Assembly (NCBI RefSeq): GCF_900129345.1 | Contig: NZ_FQVK01000026.1 | Location: 1 to 56,202, forward strand | Source of the DNA: Ruegeria intermedia | Lineage (GTDB): Bacteria > Pseudomonadota > Alphaproteobacteria > Rhodobacterales > Rhodobacteraceae | Direction: 5' to 3' | Length of the DNA stretch: 56,202 nucleotides | In this document: one piece after another, positions 27,537 through 37,814 of the stretch | Numbering within the stretch: position 1 is the first letter of the stretch | Layout: every line of letters starts with the position of its first letter | The notes under the pieces: model-generated | Seen by the model: only the letters and a program-made list of their open reading frames with translations | What the model was told of the DNA's origin: nothing | Databases searched by the model: none | Position numbers and translations under genes: made by a program

Positions 27537-28295
27537 TCAGGCGTTGAGAAACGTCCTGACGGCGGCTTCGAATTCTCTGGGTTTCTCGGAGTGCAACCAG
27601 TGTCCCGCGCCGGGGATCTTGGCGAAACGGGCGTTGGGAAACAGTGACCGAATCGTGGTGCGGTGTTCCGGTCGGACATAGTCCGACTCGGTGCCCGTCA
27701 GGAACAGCGCCGGGCCGTCCCAGACTGCGTCGATATCCGGAAAGCCCATGATTCTGGGCATTTCTTTTGCCAGCACGTCCAGATTCAGCCGCCAGCGTTT
27801 CCCGGCGACGTCCAGTGACTGCGTGAAAAAGCTCTGCAGGGCTTTCTCGACGCCCTGTTCGGCCAACAACCGTTCGGCATCGGACCGCCGATGAACCTGC
27901 GCCATGTCCACGGCGCGCATCGCTTCGATATAGGGCATCTGGCTGTGGCCGTAGGTCACCGGCGCGATGTCGGCTACCACCAGCTTGTTGACCCGTACAC
28001 CATGGGTCAGGGCCAGGGTCATGGCCGCCTTGCCCCCCATCGAGTGTCCCAGCACGTCCGCCCGCCCGCCCAGGCTGTCGATGACCTCGGCCAGATCGTC
28101 GGCCAGCGCCGGATAGTCGTGCCGGTCGTCCCATTTGCTGTAGGCGTGGTTGCGCATGTCCACGGCCACGACCTGCCGTTCGTCGGCCAGCCTGCGGGCA
28201 ACAACCCCCCAGTTCCGGGCCGATCCGTACAGGCCGTGGGCAATCAGCAGGGGCGGGAGCGATGTCGGGTCGCCATGTGTGATCGTGTTCAACAT
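27537..28295 (-). CDS. Alpha/beta hydrolase (YbfF-like esterase)
   Basis: A 252-residue alpha/beta hydrolase. The oxyanion region LLIAHGLYGSARNWG, the nucleophile elbow GHSMGGKAAM (Ser in GHSMG), the acid in FLTGTESDYV and the catalytic His in GAGHWLHSEKP are all present. The pattern is that of the YbfF family of short-chain acyl esterases. The start at 28295 matches the family N-terminus; the frame is open to 28337. Confidence 0.92.
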   Translation of the reverse strand: MLNTITHGDPTSLPPLLIAHGLYGSARNWGVVARRLADERQVVAVDMRNHAYSKWDDRHDYPALADDLAEVIDSLGGRADVLGHSMGGKAAMTLALTHGVRVNKLVVADIAPVTYGHSQMPYIEAMRAVDMAQVHRRSDAERLLAEQGVEKALQSFFTQSLDVAGKRWRLNLDVLAKEMPRIMGFPDIDAVWDGPALFLTGTESDYVRPEHRTTIRSLFPNARFAKIPGAGHWLHSEKPREFEAAVRTFLNA

Positions 28296-28384
28296 GGCGT
28301 ACTGATACCGCCTGCCAAACCCGACAGCCAGCCCCATTGTCGCGCCGCATCCACGCGGGTAGATTGCCGGTTCAGGAGGCGCGG

Positions 28385-28759
28385 ATGTCGCAGGAAACCG
28401 AAATTCAGACCTTGATCGCCCAGACCATCGCCCTGCTGCGAAAAAAGCTGGGCACCCGGGGCAAGACGCTGGCCGAGTCGGTGCGGCGCGCCAAACGGCG
28501 ACTGCCGCGTCACGTCTACAAACAGGCGATGGAGCTGGCCCGCGCCGAACCGATGGCCGCGCACCCCCGGTTGCGCCTGATCCTGGACACGCCCCGGCTG
28601 GAAAAAGCCGCGCACGAAGTCCAGGCTCATCTGCGTTCGATCAGCCTGGCCGATCGCCGCTGGGGCTGGTTTCTGGACACTCTTGGGGCGCTGGCCTTCA
28701 ACCTGCTGGCTCTTGCGGTGCTGGTGCTGATATTTCTGCTGTGGCGTGGCCTGATCTGA
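28385..28759 (+). CDS. Hypothetical protein with C-terminal membrane anchor
   Basis: A 124-residue protein. Residues 1-90 are basic and helical (KKLGTRGKTLAESVRRAKRR and the following LPRHVYKQAMELA). A single membrane segment lies at about 101-122 (ALAFNLLALAVLVLIFLLW), so it is tail-anchored with the soluble part in the cytoplasm. The start at 28385 has AGGAGG. It is transcribed divergently from the hydrolase, and the terminator of glyA lies just after it. I do not recognise a family. Confidence 0.7.
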   Translation: MSQETEIQTLIAQTIALLRKKLGTRGKTLAESVRRAKRRLPRHVYKQAMELARAEPMAAHPRLRLILDTPRLEKAAHEVQAHLRSISLADRRWGWFLDTLGALAFNLLALAVLVLIFLLWRGLI

Positions 28760-28774
28760 CGCGGCCATCGCAAC

Positions 28775-28801
28775 GAAAAATGGCGCCCCGCGGAGCGCCA
28801 T
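28775..28801 (-). terminator. Intrinsic terminator of glyA
   Basis: ATGGCGC (28780-28786) and GCGCCAT (28795-28801) form a 7-bp stem with an 8-base loop. Read on the minus strand it is followed by TTTTT (28775-28779), 25 bp after the glyA stop. It may also block readthrough from the plus-strand gene that ends at 28759. Confidence 0.75.
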
Positions 28802-28825
28802 TCCGGGTCAGGGTCGCTGACGAAC

Positions 28826-30121
28826 TCAGAGATTGGGATAGATCGGGAACCGGGCGCACAGCTCGGCCACCTGGGCCTTGACCTTGGCTTCGACCGCATC
28901 GTTGCCATCCTCGCCGTTGGCGGCCAGCCCATCGACCACCTCGATGATCCAGTCGGCGATCTGGCGGAACTCCGGCTCGCCGAAACCGCGGGTCGTACCG
29001 GCAGGTGAACCCAGACGGATCCCGCTGGTCACGGTCGGTTTTTCCGGGTCGAACGGCACGCCGTTCTTGTTGCAGGTGATGTGCGCGCGGCCCAATGCCT
29101 TTTCGGTGGCGTTGCCCTTGACGCCCTTGGGGCGCAGGTCGACCAGCACCACATGGGTGTCGGTGCCGTGGGTCACCGTGTCCAGACCGCCCTTGATCAG
29201 CTGATCCGACAACGCCTGCGCGTTGCTGATCACCTGCTTGATGTAGTCTTTGAATTCCGGACGCAGCGCCTCGCCGAAGGCGACGGCCTTGGCTGCGATC
29301 ACATGCATCAGCGGGCCGCCCTGAATGCCGGGGAAGATGGCCGAGTTCACCTTCTTGGCGATATCTTCATCATTGGTCAGGATCATGCCGCCGCGCGGGC
29401 CGCGCAGGGTCTTGTGCGTGGTGGTGGTGGTCACATGCGCATGCGGGAAGGGGCTGGGATGTTCGCCTGCTGCCACCAGCCCGGCGAAATGCGCCATGTC
29501 CACGTGCAGATAGGCACCCACCATGTCGGCGATCTGGCGCATGCGGGCAAAGTCGATCTGGCGCGGAATGGCCGAGCCGCCGGCGATGATCAGCTTGGGC
29601 TGGTGCTCTTTCGCCAGCGCCTCGACCCGGTCATAGTCCAGCATGTTGTCCTGCTTGCGCACGCCATACTGCACGGCGTTGAACCACTTGCCCGACTGGT
29701 TGGGCTTGGCACCATGGGTCAGGTGGCCGCCGGCATCCAGGCTCATGCCCAGGATGGTGTCGCCCGGTTGCAGCAGCGCCTGGAAGACGCCCTGGTTGGC
29801 CTGCGATCCCGAGTTCGGCTGCACATTGGCGAATTCGCAGCCGAACAGTTGCTTGGCCCGGTCGATGGCCAGGTTCTCGGCGATGTCGACGAACTGGCAG
29901 CCGCCATAGTAGCGACGGCCGGGATAGCCTTCGGCATATTTGTTGGTCATCACCGAGCCCTGCGCCTCCATCACGGCGGCCGAGACGATGTTTTCCGAGG
30001 CGATCAGTTCGATCTCGTCGCGCTGACGGCCCAATTCGGACCGGATCGCGCCGTACAGTTCGGGGTCGCGCTCGGCGAGGGGTTGGGTGAAGAAACCGGT
30101 GTCACGAAGGTTGGCGTTCAT
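28826..30121 (-). CDS. glyA: Serine hydroxymethyltransferase
   Basis: A 431-residue PLP enzyme that interconverts serine and glycine and supplies one-carbon units. PLP-binding Lys237 lies in [15 protein letters not shown], and the substrate/folate motifs [35 protein letters not shown] and [10 protein letters not shown] are intact. Length and start are typical. A 14-bp perfect palindrome lies 34 bp upstream of the start. It is divergent from nadK. Confidence 0.98.
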   Translation of the reverse strand: MNANLRDTGFFTQPLAERDPELYGAIRSELGRQRDEIELIASENIVSAAVMEAQGSVMTNKYAEGYPGRRYYGGCQFVDIAENLAIDRAKQLFGCEFANVQPNSGSQANQGVFQALLQPGDTILGMSLDAGGHLTHGAKPNQSGKWFNAVQYGVRKQDNMLDYDRVEALAKEHQPKLIIAGGSAIPRQIDFARMRQIADMVGAYLHVDMAHFAGLVAAGEHPSPFPHAHVTTTTTHKTLRGPRGGMILTNDEDIAKKVNSAIFPGIQGGPLMHVIAAKAVAFGEALRPEFKDYIKQVISNAQALSDQLIKGGLDTVTHGTDTHVVLVDLRPKGVKGNATEKALGRAHITCNKNGVPFDPEKPTVTSGIRLGSPAGTTRGFGEPEFRQIADWIIEVVDGLAANGEDGNDAVEAKVKAQVAELCARFPIYPNL

Positions 30122-30155
30122 GGGAGCTCCGCATGGCTGAGGTTGGTTTGGCGAA

Positions 30156-30169
30156 TTTCCTATAGGAAA
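30156..30169. promoter_or_regulatory. Perfect 14-bp palindrome in the glyA promoter region
   Basis: TTTCCTATAGGAAA is its own reverse complement. It lies 34 bp upstream of the glyA start on the minus strand. The TATAGG core could double as a -10 element. The regulator is unknown. Confidence 0.45.
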
Positions 30170-30290
30170 CTGGGCCGGTGAAAAAGGCCGTAAAGCGACG
30201 AATTGGCATTCTGCGGCGTCAAGTCTGGCCTAAGGGGGAAAGGTATGTTTGTTTCGGAACCAAATGCGCAGCACCGGAAACCGAAAAAAC

Positions 30291-31052
30291 ATGACAAAGA
30301 GAATCGCTTTTCTCGCCAGCGACGCGGATGTCGCGCAAACTGCGCGCAGCACGCTGGTGGACCGCTACGGCAACGCCGCGCCGCGGGACGCGGACGTCAT
30401 CGTTGCGCTGGGCGGGGACGGGTTCATGCTGCGCACGCTGCACAATACGCAGCATCTGGACGTGCCGGTCTATGGCATGAACCGTGGAACCATCGGGTTC
30501 TTGATGAATGAATATGACGACGCCAATCTGCTGGACCGCCTTGCCGCCGCCGAGGAAGAGGTGATCAATCCTCTGGCCATGCGCGCGATGGACCAGTCCG
30601 GCAAGCTGCACGAGGCCCTTGCGATCAACGAGGTATCATTGCTGCGGGCTGGTCCGCAGGCCGCGCGTCTGCGGATCAGCGTCGATGGACGTCTGCGCCT
30701 GGCCGAACTGGTGTGCGATGGCGCGCTGCTGTCGACACCCGCCGGGTCCACCGCCTACAACTATTCGGCGCATGGTCCGATCCTGCCGATCGGTTCGGAT
30801 GTGCTGGCGCTGACGGCGATCGCGGCCTTCCGGCCGCGCCGGTGGCGGGGGGCGCTGCTGCCGAAAACGGCGCAGGTCCGGTTCGACGTTCTCGAGGCTG
30901 ACAAGCGCCCGGTCATGGCCGATGCCGATTCGATCTCGTTCCCGGATATCGACTGGGTCGAGATCCGCTCGGAGCCCAAGGTGCGGCATCGCATTCTGTT
31001 CGATCCGGGCCACGGGCTCGAGGAACGCCTGATTTCCGAGCAATTCACCTGA
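30291..31052 (+). CDS. nadK: NAD kinase
   Basis: A 253-residue enzyme phosphorylating NAD to NADP. The GGDG motif is at residues 41-44 (VALGGDGFMLRTL), followed by GMNRGTIGFLMNE, the conserved NE of AINEVSLLR, and GDGALLSTPAGSTAYNYSA with the STAYN substrate loop. The start at 30291 gives MTKRIAFLAS, the usual opening; the frame runs back to 30249. Divergent from glyA. NADPH supply fits the many lipid enzymes around it. Confidence 0.95.
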   Translation: MTKRIAFLASDADVAQTARSTLVDRYGNAAPRDADVIVALGGDGFMLRTLHNTQHLDVPVYGMNRGTIGFLMNEYDDANLLDRLAAAEEEVINPLAMRAMDQSGKLHEALAINEVSLLRAGPQAARLRISVDGRLRLAELVCDGALLSTPAGSTAYNYSAHGPILPIGSDVLALTAIAAFRPRRWRGALLPKTAQVRFDVLEADKRPVMADADSISFPDIDWVEIRSEPKVRHRILFDPGHGLEERLISEQFT

Positions 31053-31084
31053 AGGCTCGGGAAAACAGAGATTTGGCCCGCTTG

Positions 31085-31100
31085 TGTGATGCAGTTCACA
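31085..31100. promoter_or_regulatory. CRP/FNR-family-like palindrome TGTGA-N6-TCACA
   Basis: The sequence TGTGATGCAGTTCACA has the exact arm pattern of Escherichia coli CRP sites. It is placed after nadK and just before a promoter-like pair (TTCACA at 31095-31100, TGATAC at 31119-31124 with an 18-bp spacer), where a bound protein would overlap the -35 element. Confidence 0.5.
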
Positions 31101-31130
31101 GGACGCGGCAAATCAATGTGATACGCTCGA

Positions 31131-31303
31131 TTTGCCCGGAGAACGCGCCAAGGTGGAAGTGAGTGGCCGCCTGAAGATGGTGTTTTCGAATGATTGCGCA
31201 GATTGTGCGCTGGCGAGAGTGGGTGGTGCTACGCTCGTCATCAAAAATCCGGGCTTATTTAAGTAGGCGGGCCCCGGGCACAATACCCCGGGGTCTATTT
31301 TTT
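31131..31303 (+). ncRNA. Candidate small RNA between nadK and amidase
   Basis: A promoter-like pair (see 31085-31124) and a strong terminator (31270-31303) frame a roughly 170-base transcript with no good reading frame on the plus strand. Its 3' part overlaps nothing until the T run reaches 1 bp from the end of the amidase gene (31305, minus strand). I recognise no Rfam family. It could also be a long 3' untranslated region of nadK. Confidence 0.35.
31270..31303 (+). terminator. Strong intrinsic terminator
   Basis: GGCCCCGGG (31270-31278) pairs with CCCGGGGTC (31287-31295), one G-T pair included, over an 8-base loop. TATTTTTT follows at 31296-31303. The polarity is plus strand, opposite to the amidase that ends beside it. 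Confidence 0.8.
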
Positions 31304-31304
31304 G

Positions 31305-32753
31305 TCAGCCAGCCTGTTCGGCCGGGTCCATGCGACGCCACAGAGTTTCGCACATCCGGTCCACGCGTGCCTCGATCGCGGCGGCGGCGTCAACGGCCAA
31401 GTCTTCGCGCCAGCGGCGGGCCGTGATTTGCACGTTGACGGGTTGCGGGCCGTTCGGCAATTCGGCCAAACGCGCCGGAACGCAGGCGGCGGGCAGGCCC
31501 AGAAAGTTCATCGCATAGGAATAGACCGCGCAGCCCAGCACTTCGTGTACGCCTCCCGGGCCTTCCGTATCACGGTCGGGTCTGAAAAAGGGCTGCGGCA
31601 GGAAGGGCGACAGCACCAGCGGATAATCCTCCAGGAACAGGGACCATTCCCGCGCATGGTGGCTGCGCTGCGCCAGTGCGCGGACCAGGTCCGGGCCGGT
31701 GATCGGGGGGAATTCCTGGAAGTAGGTGGCAAAGATGCGTTGGATGGTCTCGGATCCGGCCGCCTCGACATCGCCTTTCATCAGGGTCAGCACTTCGCCC
31801 ATCAAGGCGCGATAGCCAAGCCGTCCGCATCCAAACACGTTCGGAGGGTCGATTTCGTCTACGACGTACCCAGCATCAACCAGTGCAACACGGGCCGTGT
31901 CCAGCGCCTTGTCGACCTCGGGGTGGAGATCGTAACCGAAAGTGTTCTTGGTGAAAGCCACCCGCGGCTGCGGGTCAGGGTCGGCCATGCGCCATGGCAG
32001 CGGAACGTGAAAGGGATCGCGCGGATCCGGCGTGATGAGGCTGGGCATGGCCAGGTGCAGGTCGGCCGCGCTGCGGGTGATCAGGCCTTGCACCGACATC
32101 AGTTGCGCCAGCAGCCCGCGCTCGGCCTTCTGGCTGGGGTTCCATGCGGGGACGCGGCCAAGGCCCGGCTTCACGGTCACCGCGCCAACGGCAGCGGCCG
32201 GGAACCGCAGGCTGCCGCCGATGTCGTTGCCATGCGCCAGGGCGCCCATGCCGGTCATCACCGCCACGCCGGCCCCGCCCGAGGAGCCTCCGGCCGAGAT
32301 ATGCCGGCCCCAAGGGTTGTGCGTGCGCCCATACAGCGGGTTGTCGGTGTCGGCACGGAACGAGAACTCGGGCGTGTTGGTCCGGCCGATCACCACCGCC
32401 CCGGCCTTCAGCAGGTTCGACACGACGGGCGCATCGTCGGGGGCAATCACGTCTTTCAGAGCGGCAACACCATTGGTCGTGGCATGGCCCTTCTGGTCGA
32501 CATTGACTTTGATCGTGACCGGAACGCCGTGCAAGGGGCCGGTCGGTTCGCCGCGCGCCCGCTGGGCGTCGAGGGCGCGGGCGCGCTCCTGCGCCTGGGT
32601 GCTGAGGTCTTCGACGACGGCATTCAGCGCCGGGTTCAGCGCGTGCATCCGGTCGATCGCGCTTTGGACAGCCTCGGTCGCGCTCAGGTCCCCGGAACGG
32701 GTGCGTTCCGCCAGTTCGGTGGCGCTCAGGCGCCAGATGTCGTCAGTTGCCAT
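31305..32753 (-). CDS. Amidase signature-family hydrolase
   Basis: A 482-residue amidase of the GatA/amidase-signature family. The Ser-cisSer-Lys triad is visible: Lys82 in VTIKVNVDQKG, Ser157/158 in SAGGSSGGAGVAV and nucleophile Ser181 in HGNDIGGSLRFPA. No GatB or GatC lies nearby, so it is a catabolic amidase rather than the tRNA amidotransferase. Substrate unknown. It is downstream of prpE on the same strand, 90 bp from its stop. Confidence 0.9.
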   Translation of the reverse strand: MATDDIWRLSATELAERTRSGDLSATEAVQSAIDRMHALNPALNAVVEDLSTQAQERARALDAQRARGEPTGPLHGVPVTIKVNVDQKGHATTNGVAALKDVIAPDDAPVVSNLLKAGAVVIGRTNTPEFSFRADTDNPLYGRTHNPWGRHISAGGSSGGAGVAVMTGMGALAHGNDIGGSLRFPAAAVGAVTVKPGLGRVPAWNPSQKAERGLLAQLMSVQGLITRSAADLHLAMPSLITPDPRDPFHVPLPWRMADPDPQPRVAFTKNTFGYDLHPEVDKALDTARVALVDAGYVVDEIDPPNVFGCGRLGYRALMGEVLTLMKGDVEAAGSETIQRIFATYFQEFPPITGPDLVRALAQRSHHAREWSLFLEDYPLVLSPFLPQPFFRPDRDTEGPGGVHEVLGCAVYSYAMNFLGLPAACVPARLAELPNGPQPVNVQITARRWREDLAVDAAAAIEARVDRMCETLWRRMDPAEQAG

Positions 32754-32814
32754 GTGCCCTCCGTCAAGGGCACAGTAGGCGGTCTGCCAAAGGTTGCAAC
32801 CCCGCAGGGCAGGG

Positions 32815-32835
32815 CGGGCGGCCCAAGGCCGCCCG
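32815..32835 (-). terminator. Stem-loop after prpE
   Basis: CGGGCGGCC (32815-32823) and GGCCGCCCG (32827-32835) form a perfect 9-bp stem with a 3-base loop just after the prpE stop. No T run follows on the minus strand, so it is a weak or Rho-assisted terminator. Confidence 0.5.
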
Positions 32836-32843
32836 ATGCACGG

Positions 32844-34733
32844 TTACTGGGCGTAACCGATTGATTTCATGGCTTCGGTGATCTCGTCCAGAATGGCCGG
32901 ATCGTCGATTGTGGCAGGCATCTTGTAGTCCTTGCCATCTGCGATCGCCACCATGGTGCCGCGCAGGATCTTGCCCGACCGTGTCTTGGGCAGGCGGTCC
33001 ACCACGACGGCTGTCTTGAAGGCGGCGACGGGGCCGATCTTGTCGCGCACCATCTGCACGACCTCTTTCGCGATCTCGGCGTGGTCACGATTGCATCCCG
33101 CGTTCAGGCACAGGAAACCGACCGGGGCCTGCCCCTTCAGATCATCCGACACGCCGATGACCGCGCATTCGGCCACGTCGGGATGGGCGGCCAGAACCTC
33201 CTCCATCGCGCCGGTGGACAGGCGGTGGCCGGCCACGTTGATCACGTCATCGGTGCGGGCCATGATATACAGATACCCGTCCTCGTCGATCATCCCGGCA
33301 TCGCCGGTTTCATAATAGCCCGGGAAATGCTCGAGATAGGATTTCCTGAACCGCTCCTCGGCATTCCACAGGGTCGGCAGCGTGCCCGGAGGCAGGGGCA
33401 GCTTGACCGCGATCGCGCCCAGCTCGCCGGGTTTCATCGGGTGGCCGCCTTCGTCCAGGATCTGCACGTCATAGCCGGGCATCGGCTTGGCGGGCGAGCC
33501 CAGCTTGATCGGCAGTTCCTCGATCCCCAGCGGGTTTCCGGCGATGGCCCAGCCGGTTTCGGTCTGCCACCAGTGGTCGACGACCGGAACCTTCAGCGCG
33601 TCCTGCGCCCAGGTGATCGTGTCCGGGTCGGCGCGTTCACCGGCCAGGAACAGGGCCTTGAGGCAGGACAGGTCGTATTTCGCCAGCATCTCGCCCTTGG
33701 GGTCCTCGCGCTTGACCGCGCGGATCGCTGTCGGGGCGGTGAAAAAGCTTTTGACCTTGTGCTCGGAAATCACCCGCCAGAAGGTGCCCGCGTCAGGCGT
33801 GCCGACGGGTTTGCCCTCGAACACGATGGTGGTGTTGCCGTGGATCAGCGGGCCATAGCAGATGTAGGAATGCCCCACGACCCAGCCCACGTCCGAGGCC
33901 GCCCAGAACACGTCGCCGGGATCGACGTTGTAGATGTTCTTCATCGTCCAGTTCAGCGCCACCAGATGGCCCGCCGTCGGCCGCACGACACCCTTGGGCG
34001 CACCCGTGGTGCCCGAGGTGTAAAGGATGTAGGCGGGATCATTGCCTGCGACCGGCACGCACTCGGCCGGTTCGACACCGTACTGAAAGCCGTGCCAGTT
34101 GAAGTCGCGCCCCTCGACCAGCTTGGCCACCTCCTGTTCGCGCTGGAAGATCACGCAAAACTCGGGCTTGTGGCTGGCCATGTCGATGGCGCCGTCCAGC
34201 AGCGGCTTGTAATGCACCACGCGACCGGGCTCCAACCCGCAGGACGCCGCGATGATCGCCTTGGGTTTGGCGTCGTCAATCCGCACCGCCAGTTCGTTGC
34301 TGGCAAACCCGCCAAAGACCACCGAATGCACCGCGCCCAGCCGCGCACAGGCCAGCATCGCCTCGAGCGCCTCGGGGATCATCGGCATGTAGATGATGAC
34401 GCGGTCGCCCTTTTCGACCCCCTTGGCGCGCAGCGCGCCGGCCAGGGTGGCCACGCGATTGCGCAGCTCCATGTAGGAGATCTCGCGCTTGGTGTGGGTG
34501 ATCGGGCTGTCATAGATGATGGCGGTCTGCTCGCCCCGGCCGTTTTCAACGTGGCGGTCCACGGCGTTCCAGCAGGTGTTCACCTTGGCATCGCAGAACC
34601 ATTCATACAGCGGCGCCTTGTCGTCAAACAGGGCCTTGCTGGGTTTCTCGATCCAGTCGATCCCTTCGGCCGCCTGCATCCAGAAGGCTTCGGGATCTTT
34701 TTTCCAGCTCTCGTATACGTCCTGGTACGCCAT
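32844..34733 (-). CDS. prpE: Propionyl-CoA synthetase
   Basis: A 629-residue ANL-family ligase that makes propionyl-CoA (or acetyl-CoA) from the acid, ATP and CoA. It opens with YQDVYESWKKDPEAFWMQAA, typical of PrpE, and contains the AMP-binding YTSGTTGAPKG loop, the ATP motif YYETGDAG, and the C-terminal PKTRSGKILRG with the Lys that is acetylated in this family. Length fits PrpE rather than Acs (about 650). The start at 34733 follows GGAGG. A cluster of TTTGCAAA-like sites lies 100-200 bp upstream. Confidence 0.95.
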   Translation of the reverse strand: MAYQDVYESWKKDPEAFWMQAAEGIDWIEKPSKALFDDKAPLYEWFCDAKVNTCWNAVDRHVENGRGEQTAIIYDSPITHTKREISYMELRNRVATLAGALRAKGVEKGDRVIIYMPMIPEALEAMLACARLGAVHSVVFGGFASNELAVRIDDAKPKAIIAASCGLEPGRVVHYKPLLDGAIDMASHKPEFCVIFQREQEVAKLVEGRDFNWHGFQYGVEPAECVPVAGNDPAYILYTSGTTGAPKGVVRPTAGHLVALNWTMKNIYNVDPGDVFWAASDVGWVVGHSYICYGPLIHGNTTIVFEGKPVGTPDAGTFWRVISEHKVKSFFTAPTAIRAVKREDPKGEMLAKYDLSCLKALFLAGERADPDTITWAQDALKVPVVDHWWQTETGWAIAGNPLGIEELPIKLGSPAKPMPGYDVQILDEGGHPMKPGELGAIAVKLPLPPGTLPTLWNAEERFRKSYLEHFPGYYETGDAGMIDEDGYLYIMARTDDVINVAGHRLSTGAMEEVLAAHPDVAECAVIGVSDDLKGQAPVGFLCLNAGCNRDHAEIAKEVVQMVRDKIGPVAAFKTAVVVDRLPKTRSGKILRGTMVAIADGKDYKMPATIDDPAILDEITEAMKSIGYAQ

Positions 34734-34829
34734 TTGTCCTCCTCCAGACAGTCTTGAGGAATGTGTTAGGCGTCTGTGTCCAGCCGAGCAAGCGGCGCGC
34801 ATGACGGCGCGTCAGTTTATCGCGAAATC

Positions 34830-34940
34830 TTTGCAGAACTGTGCCGAATTGCCTGCAAACTTTTGCAAATATACAGAATTTTAACCTCTTGAGTGGAATT
34901 TTCTTCCGTTATTGCAAATCAGCAAACTCGCCGGTGCAAA
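34830..34940. promoter_or_regulatory. TTTGCAAA-type operator cluster upstream of prpE
   Basis: In an AT-rich stretch are TTTGCA at 34830-34835, TGCAAACTTTTGCAAA at 34854-34869, TTGCAAATCAGCAAA at 34912-34926 and TGCAAA at 34935-34940. This resembles the paired GCAAA/TTTGC sites described for RamB and PccR, regulators of the family encoded at 8251-9546. It covers the likely promoter of prpE. Confidence 0.6.
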
Positions 34941-34961
34941 CGCGGCTCCGTCAGATTCGGA

Positions 34962-35351
34962 TCATGTCGCTGGTCCGGCGTATCGGGGCAGGCTGTCCTG
35001 GATGTTCAGCCAGTGCAGATGCTCGGCGTGAAAAACGTGAAACCGGGGCGCAGCATCCTCGGGGTTGTCCAGCGTGGCGGCGTAGAGGTGAATATTCACC
35101 CGGTCGCGGGCATTGCGATATGCCATCGGCGTGCCGCAGGTTCCGCAGAACAGGCGTTCGACATCCTTGGACGAGTTGTACACGCGCGGCGCATCCCCTG
35201 ACCACATCACCGAACCGTGGGGCAGCCCGATGAACGCAGTGACCGGGGCAGCGCAGTTGCGGCGGCAATCCGCGCAATGACAATAGCAGCTCCAGGCGAT
35301 CTCGGCATTGCTGGCCCATCGCACGGCGCCGCAGTGGCAGTGACCTTTCAT
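34962..35351 (-). CDS. GFA-family zinc-binding protein
   Basis: A 129-residue protein of the glutathione-dependent formaldehyde-activating enzyme (GFA/CENP-V) family. Zinc ligands are seen in GHCHCGAV (Cys5, Cys7), CYCHCADCRR (residues 21-30) and FCGTCG (Cys68, Cys71). The start at 35351 follows GAGGT and matches the family. Most members have unknown substrates. It stands between prpE and maeB on the same strand. Confidence 0.9.
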   Translation of the reverse strand: MKGHCHCGAVRWASNAEIAWSCYCHCADCRRNCAAPVTAFIGLPHGSVMWSGDAPRVYNSSKDVERLFCGTCGTPMAYRNARDRVNIHLYAATLDNPEDAAPRFHVFHAEHLHWLNIQDSLPRYAGPAT

Positions 35352-35369
35352 GTTGACCTCCCTCGGCAG

Positions 35370-35393
35370 GGCGGCCAGACCGGTCGGGCCGCC
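35370..35393 (-). terminator. Stem-loop after maeB
   Basis: GGCGGCC (35370-35376) and GGCCGCC (35387-35393) form a 7-bp stem with a 10-base loop just after the maeB stop, ahead of the GFA gene. There is no clear T run. Confidence 0.4.
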
Positions 35394-35397
35394 GTGG

Positions 35398-37671
<2,274 letters not shown>

Positions 37672-37694
37672 GTCAAAACTTCCCGTTTGGAATT

Positions 37695-37712
37695 TAGTTT
37701 AGTGCTAAACTA
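37695..37712. promoter_or_regulatory. Palindromic operator between maeB and the cupin gene
   Basis: TAGTTTAG and CTAAACTA are perfect inverted 8-base arms with a TG spacer (TAGTTTAGTGCTAAACTA). It starts 24 bp upstream of the maeB start. Such AT-rich 18-bp dyads are typical of MarR- or TetR-type repressor sites. The divergent gene starts 103 bp further right. Confidence 0.6.
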
Positions 37713-37814
37713 TTTCTGACGCTGGGGAAACCTCGAAATCGCGTGACGGCGGATCCGACCCCGACTTGCAAATCCTCCAACGGCCCCTCACAGTCCGGCA
37801 CAGAGGAGACCAGC

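Noticed and set aside
27537..28350. Overlapping long minus-strand frame (27409-28350) as a separate gene
   Set aside because: It is a shadow of the alpha/beta hydrolase, which has a complete catalytic triad in the other frame.
31302..34757. Long plus-strand frames of 520 and 558 codons
   Set aside because: They mirror the amidase and prpE genes and contain no family motif.
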